A stretch of DNA of 64,000 bases from Bordetella trematum (GTDB lineage: Bacteria > Pseudomonadota > Gammaproteobacteria > Burkholderiales > Burkholderiaceae_B): NCBI RefSeq assembly GCF_900078335.1, contig NZ_FKBR01000034.1, positions 22,586 to 86,585 of the forward strand. The letters are read 5' to 3'. Made by a program: the position numbers and the translations under genes. Each line of letters starts with the position of its first letter. The first letter of the stretch is position 1. The notes beneath the pieces are model-generated. The model did no database searches and was not told where the DNA came from. It was given only the letters and a program-made list of their open reading frames with translations. Below are positions 26,771 to 36,155 of this stretch, in pieces.

Positions 26771-28626
26771 CAGCCGGCCAGGCGGCGCTCGATCTCGTTG
26801 CGGGTCTGCGGCAGCGCCGGCGGCAGGCGGCCCGCCAACTGCTCGAACAGGCGGTCATGCAGCGCCAGCTCCTCCTGCCAGGCGGGCGCGTCGACCGAAA
26901 TCACCTGCGCGAACTGATCGGGCGTGAACTCCAGCCCGGTCCAGTCGATGTCGCCATAGGCCGGTGAAATGCCGAAGTGCTGTTCCTGCCCGCCGATACT
27001 GCCATCCAGTCTCGCCAGCATCCATTTCAGCACGCGCATGTTCTCGCCGAATCCCGGCCAGACGAACTTGCCATCGGGACCCTTGCGGAACCAGTTCACG
27101 CAATAGATGCGGGGCAGAACAGCGCCTTGCGCGGCCAGGCGCTCGCCCACGCTCAGCCAGTGATTGAAATAATCGGCCATGTTGTAGCCGCAGAAAGGCA
27201 GCATGGCGAACGGATCGCGCCGCACCACGCCTTGCTGGCCCGCGGCGGCTGCGGTGGTCTCGGAACCCATGGTGGCGGCCATGTAGACCCCCTCGACCCA
27301 ATTGCGCGCCTCGCTGACCAGGGGCACCGTATTGGAACGCCGCCCCCCGAAAATAAAGGCATCGATGGGCACGCCCTGCGGATTCTCCCATTCCGGGTCG
27401 ATGCAAGGGCACTGCGAGGCGGGCGCGGTGAAACGGGCGTTGGGATGCGCGGCCTTGCGGCCGGTTTCCCGCGCAATCTCCGGCGTCCAGTCCTGGCCCT
27501 GCCAGTCGATAAGATGCGCCGGCGGCGTCGGCGTCATGCCTTCCCACCAGACGTCGCCATCATCGGTCAGAGCGACGTTGGTAAAGATCACGTTGGCCCG
27601 CAAGGTGGCCATGGCGTTGGGATTGGTTTTCTCGCTGGTGCCGGGAGCCACGCCGAAATAGCCGGCTTCCGGGTTGATCGCGCGCAGGCGCCCCTGAGCG
27701 TCGGGTTTGATCCAGGCGATGTCATCGCCGATGGTGGTCACCTTCCAGCCATCCATGCCCGCCGGCGGAATAAGCATGGCAAAGTTGGTCTTGCCGCAAG
27801 CCGACGGAAAAGCCGCCGCCACGTGGTACTTGCGCCCCTTCGGCGACGTAACGCCCAGGATCAGCATGTGCTCGGCCAGCCAGCCTTCGTCCCGCCCCAT
27901 GGTCGAGGCGATGCGCAAGGCAAAACACTTCTTGCCCAACAAGGCATTGCCGCCATAACCCGAGCCGAAACTCCAGATTTCGCGCGTCTCGGGATAATGC
28001 ACGATGTACTTCACCGGGTTGCAGGGCCAGGGGACATCCGCCTGGCCGGCCTCCAGCGGCATGCCGACGCTGTGCACGCAAGGCACGAAAGCGCCATCCT
28101 CGCCCAGCACGTCCCAGACCGCACGGCCCATGCGGGTCATGATGCGCATGTTGACCACGACATAGGGGCTGTCGGAAAGCTCCACGCCGATATGGGCGAT
28201 AGGCGAGCCCAGCGGCCCCATCGAGAAAGGCACGACATACAGCGTGCGCCCGCGCATCGCGCCTTCGAACAAGCCCTGCATCGTGGCGCGCATTTCTGCC
28301 GGCGCGACCCAGTTGTTGGTGGGCCCGGCATCCTCCTGATTCTGCGAGCAGATGAAGGTGCGGTCTTCCACGCGGGCCACATCCGACGGATCGGAACAGG
28401 CAAGATAAGAATTGGGGCGCTTCTGCGGATTGAGGCGGCGCATCGTGCCGCCCTGCACCATCTGCTCGCACAGACGGTCATATTCTTCCTGGGATCCGTC
28501 GCACCAGACCACACGTTCGGGCTGGGTCAACGCCACGATGGTCTGTACCCATTCGATCAGGCGCGGATGGCGCACATAGGCCGGCACATTCAGCGACGGG
28601 AGGGAGGCTTCGGTTCTTGCTTGCAT
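26770..28626 (-). CDS. pckG: GTP-dependent phosphoenolpyruvate carboxykinase
   Basis: Converts oxaloacetate and GTP to PEP, GDP and CO2, the first committed step of gluconeogenesis. The 618-residue protein has the GTP-type hallmarks: the substrate site around [18 protein letters not shown], the kinase-1a motif [12 protein letters not shown] with the reactive Cys, the metal-binding TIGDDIAW, and [11 protein letters not shown] plus [14 protein letters not shown] for guanine binding. ATG 28626 follows GGAGATCCTGCCC; a longer in-frame extension to 28776 has no ribosome-binding site. It is divergent from the amidohydrolase gene across 263 bp that hold both promoters. Confidence 0.96.
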   Translation of the reverse strand: MQARTEASLPSLNVPAYVRHPRLIEWVQTIVALTQPERVVWCDGSQEEYDRLCEQMVQGGTMRRLNPQKRPNSYLACSDPSDVARVEDRTFICSQNQEDAGPTNNWVAPAEMRATMQGLFEGAMRGRTLYVVPFSMGPLGSPIAHIGVELSDSPYVVVNMRIMTRMGRAVWDVLGEDGAFVPCVHSVGMPLEAGQADVPWPCNPVKYIVHYPETREIWSFGSGYGGNALLGKKCFALRIASTMGRDEGWLAEHMLILGVTSPKGRKYHVAAAFPSACGKTNFAMLIPPAGMDGWKVTTIGDDIAWIKPDAQGRLRAINPEAGYFGVAPGTSEKTNPNAMATLRANVIFTNVALTDDGDVWWEGMTPTPPAHLIDWQGQDWTPEIARETGRKAAHPNARFTAPASQCPCIDPEWENPQGVPIDAFIFGGRRSNTVPLVSEARNWVEGVYMAATMGSETTAAAAGQQGVVRRDPFAMLPFCGYNMADYFNHWLSVGERLAAQGAVLPRIYCVNWFRKGPDGKFVWPGFGENMRVLKWMLARLDGSIGGQEQHFGISPAYGDIDWTGLEFTPDQFAQVISVDAPAWQEELALHDRLFEQLAGRLPPALPQTRNEIERRLAG

Positions 28627-28889
28627 GGGCAGGATCTCCTGCGTAACGGGGGGATACGGTCGGCAAGATGGCAGACCTGGGCGTACCCGTTTACCGGGTC
28701 GCGCGGACAGCCTCGCGGCGGCAATGCGCGCGCCGGCAAAGCGGCCATCATACTTGTCGCGCGGCCCCCCAGCCAAGCCACAACATATCCGGTTGCACCT
28801 ATGCCAGCCAAGGCTTCGCCACGGGCCAGAGCCCGTATCAGCCCTATGACATAATCGGCCAACCTGACACTGCCCGCCTGTTGCCGTCC

Positions 28890-30152
28890 ATGAACCCTGA
28901 CGCTTTCCCGCCCCTGAACGCCGAACGCCTGTGGGGCCGAGTACAAACCCTTGCCAGCCTGACCGAACCGGGCAAGCCCTGGACCCGGCGGGCCTTCAGC
29001 CCCCTCTTCGATCAGGCGCGCGCCTGGCTGAAGTCCGAGTTCGAGGCGGCCGGCCTGACGACCCATCTCGATGCCGCGGGCAACCTCGTCGGCCGGCGTG
29101 CCGGCCGCAACCCGGACCGCAAGCCGCTGGTGACCGGGTCGCATTGCGACACCGTCATGGAAGGCGGTCGTTTCGACGGCATCATCGGAGTGCTGGCGGG
29201 CATCGAAGTCGCGCATACCCTGCAGGAACAGGGACGGGTGCTCGAACACCCCTTCGAGGTGATCGATTTCCTGTCCGAAGAACCCAGCGACTACGGTATT
29301 TCCTGTGTCGGCAGCCGGGCCATCAGCGGCAATCTGACGGCAGACATGCTGGCCGCGCGCAACCCGCAGGGCGAGACCCTGGCCCAGGGCCTGGCGCGCG
29401 TCGGCGGCGACCCCGGGCGGCTGGGCGCCCCGCTGCGCGGGGCCGGCGACACGGCGGCCTTCGTGGAATTGCATATCGAACAGGGTCCGGTGCTGGAGAG
29501 CCGCGGACTGCCCATCGGCGTGGTGACCAATATCGTCGGCATCCGCCGCGCCCGCATCGTGGTGCTGGGCCAACCCGACCATGCTGGCACCACGCCGATG
29601 GACATCCGCCGAGACGCGCTGGTCGGTGCGGCACGCCTGATCGATGCCGCCCAGCGCCGTGCCAGCGCGCTGGCCGGCAAGCCTCACTACGTGGTGGCGA
29701 CCGTCGGCTGGCTGGCCATGACGCCCAATGCCGCCAACGCGGTGCCCGGACGGGTGGAGATGACGCTGGAGGTACGCAGCGACAGCCCCGCCATCCTGGA
29801 TGACTTCATCCCCGACTTGCTGGCGCAGACCGCCGACGAACTGACCGCCCTGCGCCTGCGGGTGGAAAGCGAGCCACTGTCGCGCGCCGAACCGACCGAC
29901 TGCTCTGCCGTGGTGATGGACGCCGTGCAGGCAGCGGCCGAGCACCTGGGCTATGCCAGCATGCGCCTGCCCAGCGGTGCCGGCCATGACGCCATGTACA
30001 TGGCGCCGACCGGGCCGATCGGCATGATTTTCATCCCCTGCCTCAATGGCCGCAGCCATTGCCCGGAGGAATGGATCGAGCCCGCGCAACTGCTCGACGG
30101 CACGCGAGTCCTCTACGAAACCCTGCTGCAACTGGACGCCAGGCTGGCCTGA
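28890..30152 (+). CDS. M20-family Zn amidohydrolase (N-carbamoyl-amino-acid hydrolase type), paralogue of 4007
   Basis: Hydrolyses an N-carbamoyl or ureido compound. The 420-residue protein has [20 protein letters not shown] (metal ligands His and Asp), [11 protein letters not shown] in place of the usual EEG-RF block, [23 protein letters not shown] and a C-terminal GAGHDAMYM then NGRSHCPEE. It is complete and in frame. ATG 28890 was chosen because the upstream extension to 28668 crosses the promoter region. The downstream thioredoxin-like gene starts 4 bp after the stop, so they form a small operon. Specificity is unknown; Cys at GSHCDT and SEEPSDY differ from copy 1 and suggest a different substrate. 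Confidence 0.82.
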   Translation: MNPDAFPPLNAERLWGRVQTLASLTEPGKPWTRRAFSPLFDQARAWLKSEFEAAGLTTHLDAAGNLVGRRAGRNPDRKPLVTGSHCDTVMEGGRFDGIIGVLAGIEVAHTLQEQGRVLEHPFEVIDFLSEEPSDYGISCVGSRAISGNLTADMLAARNPQGETLAQGLARVGGDPGRLGAPLRGAGDTAAFVELHIEQGPVLESRGLPIGVVTNIVGIRRARIVVLGQPDHAGTTPMDIRRDALVGAARLIDAAQRRASALAGKPHYVVATVGWLAMTPNAANAVPGRVEMTLEVRSDSPAILDDFIPDLLAQTADELTALRLRVESEPLSRAEPTDCSAVVMDAVQAAAEHLGYASMRLPSGAGHDAMYMAPTGPIGMIFIPCLNGRSHCPEEWIEPAQLLDGTRVLYETLLQLDARLA

Positions 30153-30156
30153 CATC

Positions 30157-30492
30157 ATGGATGAACGCGATCTCGACGACGGCACCGCCGACCGTCAACT
30201 GCTCGACGCCCAGGGGGTATCGCTGCTGGTGTTTCACAGCCAGTCCTGCCCGAATTGCCGCCTGGCACAGCAGCGGCTGCCCGCCATGGCCTTGCCCGCC
30301 GACCAGCTTTTCTGGGTCGATGCGGCACGCAACGGCGGCCTGGTGCAGCGCTACGAAGTCTTCCACCTGCCCGCCATCTACGTGGTGCGCGACGGGGCCT
30401 ACTACGGGCCCATCAGCGCCCAGCTGGAAGAATGGGATCTGCGCCAGCAGATCGGCCAGGCGCTGGACAACCACCCGGCCGAACTGCCCTGA
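30157..30492 (+). CDS. Thioredoxin-like protein with CPNC motif
   Basis: A 111-residue thioredoxin fold protein. The active-site motif is SCPNCRLAQQ (C34/C37 approximately) and the cis-Pro loop is FHLPAIYVVRDG. CPNC is a non-standard active-site spacer. There is no signal peptide, so the protein is probably cytoplasmic. It follows the amidohydrolase by 4 bp and ends 9 bp before the convergent acetyltransferase. The redox partner is unknown. Confidence 0.75.
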   Translation: MDERDLDDGTADRQLLDAQGVSLLVFHSQSCPNCRLAQQRLPAMALPADQLFWVDAARNGGLVQRYEVFHLPAIYVVRDGAYYGPISAQLEEWDLRQQIGQALDNHPAELP

Positions 30493-30501
30493 GCCCCTTC
30501 G

Positions 30502-31206
30502 CTAGGCCGCGCGCGTGATCAGGCGCTCGCGCTGGCGGCCGTCGGCGTCGAAGTTGCCCGGCTCCAGCCAGCGCTCGAATGCCGCTTTGACCGCCGGCCA
30601 TTCGCCGTCCAGCAAGGAATACCAGGCGGTATCGCGTGAGCGCCCTTTATAGACCGTCGCCTGGCGGAAAATGCCCTCGAACAGAAAGCCCAGGCGCCCG
30701 GCGGCGCGACGCGACGGCTCGTTCAGGCTGTCGCACTTCCACTCGTAACGGCGATAACCCAGCTCGTCAAAGACCCGGCGCATCAGCAGGAACTGCGCCT
30801 CGGTCGAGAGCGCCGTACCCTGCAGCAAGGGCGAAAAAGTCACGTGCCCGACCTCGACCACGCCATTGGCCGGATCGATGCGCATCAGCGCGAGGGTGCC
30901 GACCGCCCGGCCGCTGGCCTGGTCGATCACCACGAAATGCAGCGGGTCCTGGCTGGCGGCCATGCGCTCGCAATGAGCCTGGTACTCGGCCAGGGTCTCG
31001 AATGGCCCCACGCCCAGATAGGTCCAGGCGCGCGCGTCCGGCGCCTGGCGATAGGCCTCAAAAAGCGCTTGCGCATGGCGCTCGGGCGCCATCGGCTCCA
31101 GCCGGCACAGCCGCCCGGCAATCGGGCTGCGTGGCGGCCGGGGACGAGGCTGCCAGTCGGGCAAGGGATCGCCGATGGGTTGATCGAAGGCATTGCGCAT
31201 CACCAT
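30502..31206 (-). CDS. GNAT-family N-acetyltransferase (RimJ/L-like)
   Basis: Acetyl-CoA-dependent N-acetyltransferase of 234 residues. The GNAT core runs from about residue 35: FVVIDQASGRAVGTLALMRI, the acetyl-CoA binding strand EVGHVTFSPLLQGTALSTEA and the C-terminal RRAAGRLGFLFEGIFRQ typical of the RimL-like branch. ATG 31206 follows GGAGTCCACA; the next ATG, at 31200, is also possible. It is divergent from the MocR regulator across 103 bp. The substrate, a protein N-terminus or a small molecule, is not evident. Confidence 0.85.
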   Translation of the reverse strand: MVMRNAFDQPIGDPLPDWQPRPRPPRSPIAGRLCRLEPMAPERHAQALFEAYRQAPDARAWTYLGVGPFETLAEYQAHCERMAASQDPLHFVVIDQASGRAVGTLALMRIDPANGVVEVGHVTFSPLLQGTALSTEAQFLLMRRVFDELGYRRYEWKCDSLNEPSRRAAGRLGFLFEGIFRQATVYKGRSRDTAWYSLLDGEWPAVKAAFERWLEPGNFDADGRQRERLITRAA

Positions 31207-31309
31207 TGTGGACTCCAGGAGACAGAGGAAAGCTCGATGTCGCCACTGTAGGCAAGATCGTGGCATCATGAAAAGCGCCATATCATGACTATTTACTGGT
31301 GCCACGATA

Positions 31310-32767
31310 GTGACCGATGCCCTGACCCAGCAACTGCTGCTCGATGCCCCCCTGCACGCGCAGGCCGGTGCGTTGCAGCGTCAACTGCAACAACGTCTCA
31401 AGGACGCCATTCTGCACGGCCAGCTGCCGGCAGGAGCGCGCCTGCCGGCGACACGTCAGTTGGCCGCCGCGCTGGCGATCTCCCGCAATACGGTCAGCTT
31501 TGCCTACGAACACCTGGCCGCCGAAGGCTATCTGGTGGCTGACCGCCAGGGCACCCGCGTAGCCGCCCTGCACCTGCGACCGGCCCCTGCTGCCCCCGCG
31601 CAGGCGACCGCCACGCCGCGCCTGGCGCAGCGCACGACGCGGCTGGCGGCGACCTCGCGCGCCAACGGCCCCTATCTGGCCCTGCGCGCCGGGCAACCCG
31701 CGCTGTCGCACTTCCCCATGGCCGCCTGGCGCAGGGCCTTGGAGCGCGCCCTGCGCACCGGCCCCGAGACGCTCGCCTATGGCGACCCGGCCGGCGAGAT
31801 GGCGCTGCGCACCAGCCTGGCCCGCTACCTGGGCGTCGCCCGGGGGGTGCGCTGCACGCCGCAACAGATCTTCATCACCGAGGGTACCCAACAGGCGCTG
31901 GCGCTTTGCGTGCGATTGCTGGCCGACCCGGGCGAGGCGGCCTGGGTCGAGGATCCCGGCTATCGGGGGGCCAAAACGGCTTTCCACGCGGCCGACCTCA
32001 GGGTCATTGCCAAGCCGGTCGATCATGAGGGCCTGGCCCTGACCGCCGCAGACTGGCAAGCGCCGCCACGCATGATCTACGTTACGCCCTCCCACCAGTA
32101 CCCGGTCGGCGGGGTCATGCCCGCCGCGCGCCGGCTCGACTTGATCGCCCAGGCCCGTCGCCATCAATGCTGGATCATCGAAGACGATTACGACAGCGAA
32201 TTCCGCCACCATGGCGAACCCATCGCCGCCATGCAAGGCATGACTCCCGACGCGCCTGTGCTGTATGTGGGTAGTTTCAGCAAGACGATGTTTCCAGCGC
32301 TCAGAGTGGGCTTCCTGGTGCTGCCCGCCTCCCTGGCCGAGGTGTGCCAGACGCCCGCCGCCGAACTGCTGCGCGGCGGCCAGCGGCATCAGCAACTGGC
32401 GCTGGCCGACTTCATCGAGAACGGCGAGTTCAGCCGCCACCTGGGTCGCATGCGGCGGCTTTACCGGGAGCGCCAGCAGGCCCTGCGCCAGGCGCTTGCG
32501 CAACGCTTTGATGTGGAGCACGAAGTGCTGGGCGGTCAGAGCGGCCTGCACCTGACCGTCAGGTTGCCTGAGCGCTACGACGACCGCCGCATTGCGTCCT
32601 CGGCGCCAGCCTATGGCATGCAACCGCAAGCCCTGTCCACATTTTCCCTGGCGTCCCCGGACAATGGCCTGGTATTGGGCTATGGCAACACTGCCAGCGA
32701 GCGCTTCGAGACGCTCGCCGCGACGCTCGCGCGCCTGGCCAGACAGGCGCGCCAGGCCTCGCGATAG
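31310..32767 (+). CDS. MocR/PdxR-like GntR regulator with aminotransferase domain
   Basis: A transcription factor fused to an aminotransferase fold (485 residues). The N-terminal GntR winged HTH (about 15-85) includes LPATRQLAAALAISRNTVSFAYEHLAAEGYL. A linker is followed by a fold-type I PLP domain with YGDPAGEMALRTSLARYL, the VEDPGYRG region and the Schiff-base Lys in GSFSKTMFPALRVGF. It starts with GTG, since no ATG is nearby and the upstream sequence holds no better codon. Such proteins regulate nearby genes such as pdx or amine-metabolism genes; here the only divergent gene is the acetyltransferase. Confidence 0.85.
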   Translation: MTDALTQQLLLDAPLHAQAGALQRQLQQRLKDAILHGQLPAGARLPATRQLAAALAISRNTVSFAYEHLAAEGYLVADRQGTRVAALHLRPAPAAPAQATATPRLAQRTTRLAATSRANGPYLALRAGQPALSHFPMAAWRRALERALRTGPETLAYGDPAGEMALRTSLARYLGVARGVRCTPQQIFITEGTQQALALCVRLLADPGEAAWVEDPGYRGAKTAFHAADLRVIAKPVDHEGLALTAADWQAPPRMIYVTPSHQYPVGGVMPAARRLDLIAQARRHQCWIIEDDYDSEFRHHGEPIAAMQGMTPDAPVLYVGSFSKTMFPALRVGFLVLPASLAEVCQTPAAELLRGGQRHQQLALADFIENGEFSRHLGRMRRLYRERQQALRQALAQRFDVEHEVLGGQSGLHLTVRLPERYDDRRIASSAPAYGMQPQALSTFSLASPDNGLVLGYGNTASERFETLAATLARLARQARQASR

Positions 32768-32786
32768 GCCTGGCGATGGCCACGAT

Positions 32787-32815
32787 TTGGACGACTGCGG
32801 CGAACGCGGTTTAAT
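32787..32815 (+). promoter_or_regulatory. Predicted sigma70 promoter of gor
   Basis: TTGGAC (32787-32792), a 17-bp spacer, then TTTAAT (32810-32815). The gap fits the housekeeping sigma factor and the gene start is at 32860, leaving a leader of about 35 nt. Assigned by match to the consensus only. Confidence 0.6.
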
Positions 32816-32859
32816 AGCACCCGGTCGCCGGCACCGCCGGCCTCGTGACAAGGATACTC

Positions 32860-34218
32860 ATGGCATTCGAATTCGACCTTTATGTGATCGGTGCAGGCTC
32901 TGGTGGCGTGCGCGCGGCCCGTTTTGCAGCGAGTTTCGGCGCCCGCGTGGCAGTGGCCGAAAGCCGCTACCTCGGCGGCACCTGTGTCAACGTCGGCTGC
33001 GTGCCCAAGAAGCTGCTCGTCTACGCCGCCCACTACAGTGACGACTTCGAACAGGCCAGCGGTTTTGGCTGGAGCGCCGGCCACCCGACGTTCGACTGGC
33101 ACACCCTGATCGACAACAAGAACCGCGAAATCGAACGCCTCAACGGCATCTATCGCAATCTGCTGGTCAACAGCGGCGTGACCCTGCATGAAGGCCACGC
33201 CCGCCTGATCGATGCGCACACGGTTGAGGTCAATGGCCGTCGCCACACCGCCGAGCGTATCCTGATCGCCACTGGCGGCTGGCCTTTCGTGCCCGACATC
33301 CCGGGCAAGGAACACGCCATCACCTCCAACGAGGCCTTTTACCTCAAGCAGTTGCCCCGCCGCGTGCTGGTGGTCGGCGGCGGCTACATCGCCGTCGAGT
33401 TCGCCTCCATTTTCAACGGCATGGGCGCCAGCACGACCCTGTCCTACCGGGGCGAGCTGTTCCTGCGCGGGTTTGACCAGGGCGTACGCGAACACCTGCG
33501 CGACGAACTGCAGAAAAAGGGCATGGCGCTGCGCTTCGGCACCGAAGTCACCCGCATCGACAAGCTGAGCGACGGCACCCTGGCCGCCACCCTTCAGGAC
33601 GGCTCGCAACTCGAAGTGGACTGCGTGTTCTACGCCACGGGCCGCCGCCCGATGCTGGATAACCTGGGTCTGGAGAATACCGGCGTCAAACTCGACGAGC
33701 GCGGCTTCATCGAAGTCGATGACCTGTACCAGACCACTGAGCCGTCGATTCTGGCCATCGGCGACATCATCGGCCGCATGCCGCTCACGCCCGTGGCCCT
33801 GGCCGAAGGCATGGCCGTGGCCCGTCGCCTGTTCCGCCCCGAAGAATATCGTCCCGTGGACTACGACCTTATCCCGACGGCCGTCTTCAGCCTGCCCAAC
33901 ATCGGCACCGTGGGGCTGACCACCGAACAGGCCATCGAACGCGGCCACCGCGTCAAACGCTACGAAAGCCGCTTCCGGCCCATGAAGCTGACGCTTACGG
34001 ACTGCCAGGAACGCACGCTCATGAAACTGGTGGTGGACGCCGATACCGACCGCGTGCTGGGCTGCCACATGGTCGGCCCGGATGCCGGCGAGATCGTGCA
34101 GGGCCTGGCCGTGGCGCTCAAGGCCGGCGCCACCAAGCGCGTCTTTGACGAAACCATCGGCATACACCCGACCGCCGCCGAAGAGTTCGTCACCATGCGC
34201 ACGCCCGTCGCAGACTGA
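32860..34218 (+). CDS. gor: Glutathione-disulfide reductase
   Basis: FAD- and NADPH-dependent reduction of glutathione disulfide. The 452-residue protein has the FAD-binding [12 protein letters not shown], the redox-active disulfide [13 protein letters not shown], the NADP-binding [15 protein letters not shown], and the C-terminal catalytic [15 protein letters not shown] 32860 follows AAGGATACTC; a start at 32845 is possible but less likely. The gene is followed by a strong terminator, so it is monocistronic. Confidence 0.95.
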   Translation: MAFEFDLYVIGAGSGGVRAARFAASFGARVAVAESRYLGGTCVNVGCVPKKLLVYAAHYSDDFEQASGFGWSAGHPTFDWHTLIDNKNREIERLNGIYRNLLVNSGVTLHEGHARLIDAHTVEVNGRRHTAERILIATGGWPFVPDIPGKEHAITSNEAFYLKQLPRRVLVVGGGYIAVEFASIFNGMGASTTLSYRGELFLRGFDQGVREHLRDELQKKGMALRFGTEVTRIDKLSDGTLAATLQDGSQLEVDCVFYATGRRPMLDNLGLENTGVKLDERGFIEVDDLYQTTEPSILAIGDIIGRMPLTPVALAEGMAVARRLFRPEEYRPVDYDLIPTAVFSLPNIGTVGLTTEQAIERGHRVKRYESRFRPMKLTLTDCQERTLMKLVVDADTDRVLGCHMVGPDAGEIVQGLAVALKAGATKRVFDETIGIHPTAAEEFVTMRTPVAD

Positions 34219-34608
34219 CGCGCCGCAGACCGGCGCGGGCCGCAAGGCCCTGCCCCGCCTGCGCTCTGAGCCCGCCGCCCTCTTGCGGCGGGCTGTGTTT
34301 TTACAGGCACGCCAAGCGTAAGCAACGACCGACCGCCGCTGCCGCCGTTCACCGGCCCGCCACCGGACAATGCGCCGGCCCGAGCGCCGATTCCGGATTT
34401 TATGCAGGACCACCCGCCTCAACGTTCCGATCCGCTTGATGGCGGGACCGATCGTCGTGGTCCAGCGCGTGTGGATGGGCCTCGTGCCGGGCGTCCTGGC
34501 CATGCGCATGGCGCAGCCAAAGCGCACGGCCGGGTGCGCAGTCTGGGGCGGCGCGCGCCAAAGTGCGATAATGGCAGGCTATTGCGCCCGCGCGCTCGGA
34601 GAACTGCT
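34219..34608. terminator. Intrinsic terminator of gor and 300-bp gene-poor stretch
   Basis: AGCCCGCCGC (34269-34278), loop CCTCTT, GCGGCGGGCT (34285-34294), then GTGTTTTTT ending about 34302: a clear intrinsic terminator after gor. The remainder of this gap to 34608 holds GC-rich sequence without a convincing gene or RNA. A GATAAT at 34567-34572 could be a -10 element for the DAHP synthase, without a clear -35. Confidence 0.8.
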
Positions 34609-35730
34609 TTGACCCGCATTGACGACGCCTCGCATGACCGGGAAGCCGGTCAGGCCGATTCCACTCACGACACCACGCGTATCGACGACACCCGCATCGG
34701 CGCGGTGCGTCCACTGATCTCGCCGGCCCTGCTGCTGGACGAACTGCCCACGCCGGCGGCCGTGCAAGACCTGGTCGAACGCAGCCGCGCGGCCATCGCC
34801 GATGTGCTGCATGGACGCGACGACCGCCTCATCGTCGTGGTGGGCCCCTGTTCCATCCACGATCACGCCCAGGCCATGGAGTATGCGCGGCTGCTCAAGG
34901 CCAGCGCCGACCGCCTGCAGAACGAGCTGCTGATCGTCATGCGGGTGTACTTCGAGAAGCCCCGCACGACGGTGGGCTGGAAAGGCCTGATCAACGATCC
35001 ACGCCTGGACGGCAGCTTCCGCATCAACGAGGGCCTGCGCCGCGCGCGCGCCCTGCTGCTGGAAATCTCCGGGGTGGGCCTGCCTATCGCGACCGAATTC
35101 CTCGACCTGCTCAGCCCGCAGTTCATCGCCGACCTCATTGCCTGGGGCGCCATCGGCGCACGCACCACCGAAAGCCCCAGCCACCGCCAGCTGGCCTCGG
35201 GCCTGAGCTGCCCGCTGGGCTTCAAGAACGGCACCGACGGCGGCGCCCAGATTGCCGCCGATGCCATCGTCGCCGCCGGCGCCGCCCACGCCTTCATGGG
35301 CATGACCAAGATGGGCACGGCGGCCATCTTCGAGACGCGCGGCAATGCGGACACCCATCTGATCCTGCGGGGCGGGAAGTCCGGCCCCAACTATGACGAA
35401 GCCAGCGTCCAGGCCTGCTGCGACGTCCTGCGCAAGGCCGGCCTGCGCGAGCAGGTCATGGTGGACTGCTCGCACGCCAATTCGAACAAATCGCATGAGC
35501 GCCAGGTCGACGTGGCGCGCGACATCGCCGCGCGTATCGCCGCCGGCGAAACCCGCATCACCGGGCTCATGATCGAAAGCAATCTGCAACCCGGCCGCCA
35601 GGATCTCAAGCCCGGCCAGCCCCTGGCGCATGGGGTATCCATCACCGACGCCTGCCTCGGCTGGGAACAGACCGAACCGGTGCTGCAGGATCTGGCCCAG
35701 GCCGTGCGCCAGCGCCGTCAGGCGCGCTGA
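34609..35730 (+). CDS. aroG: 3-deoxy-7-phosphoheptulonate synthase (AroFGH type), TTG start
   Basis: First shikimate enzyme: joins PEP and erythrose 4-phosphate to DAHP. The 373-residue type I protein has DDRLIVVVGPCSIHD, MRVYFEKPRTTVGWKG, GLINDPRLDGSF, TEFLDLLSPQF, GAIGARTTES, SGLSCPLGFKNGTDG, and the metal-site His/Cys of DCSHANSNK. The TTG at 34609 follows GGAGAACTGCT with seven-base spacing; the first frame start, at 34402, has no Shine-Dalgarno. This gives an N-terminal extension of about 20 residues over E. coli AroG, rich in D, T and R. Whether it is sensitive to Phe, Tyr or Trp is not visible. Confidence 0.92.
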   Translation: MTRIDDASHDREAGQADSTHDTTRIDDTRIGAVRPLISPALLLDELPTPAAVQDLVERSRAAIADVLHGRDDRLIVVVGPCSIHDHAQAMEYARLLKASADRLQNELLIVMRVYFEKPRTTVGWKGLINDPRLDGSFRINEGLRRARALLLEISGVGLPIATEFLDLLSPQFIADLIAWGAIGARTTESPSHRQLASGLSCPLGFKNGTDGGAQIAADAIVAAGAAHAFMGMTKMGTAAIFETRGNADTHLILRGGKSGPNYDEASVQACCDVLRKAGLREQVMVDCSHANSNKSHERQVDVARDIAARIAAGETRITGLMIESNLQPGRQDLKPGQPLAHGVSITDACLGWEQTEPVLQDLAQAVRQRRQAR

Positions 35731-35840
35731 AAGAGACGCCGGCCGTCTCTCTTGTGGACGCGCGCCGTGTACAACGACGCGCGCTCCACTATCATCGACA
35801 GGCGTGCCCCGAGTCCATGTTTCCGTCTCAAGGAGTTTTC

Positions 35841-36149
35841 ATGTACCGCAAACTGCTGCCCCTGATGCTCGCTGCCGCACTGGCCGGCTGCGCCAGCCAG
35901 AACACGTCCTCCTCGTCTTCGGCGACTGCCCGCGCCGCCGGCGACAAGACCTGCGACGCCGAAGCCATGCAGAAACAGGTCGGCAAAACCTACACCGACA
36001 GCCTGGGTGACGATATCCGCAAGGGCAGCCAATCGAGCGCCCTGCGGGTGCTGCGCCCCGGTCAGGTCATGACGCTGGAATACAACCCCATGCGCGTGAA
36101 CATCATCATCGATGGTCAGGGCAAGGTCAGCGCCGTACGCTGCGGCTGA
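35841..36149 (+). CDS. Peptidase inhibitor I78-family lipoprotein
   Basis: A 102-residue secreted lipoprotein. A type II signal with lipobox ALAGC places the acylated Cys at about residue 17. After a Ser-rich spacer comes the I78 fold: CDAEAMQKQVGKTY, ALRVLRPGQVMTLEYNPMRVNIII and a final VRCG. Cysteines at both ends may form a disulfide. I78 proteins are related to elastase/subtilisin inhibitors and may protect the periplasm. It is followed after only 6 bp by the convergent ParB-like gene. Confidence 0.87.
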   Translation: MYRKLLPLMLAAALAGCASQNTSSSSSATARAAGDKTCDAEAMQKQVGKTYTDSLGDDIRKGSQSSALRVLRPGQVMTLEYNPMRVNIIIDGQGKVSAVRCG

Positions 36150-36155
36150 CGCCCC

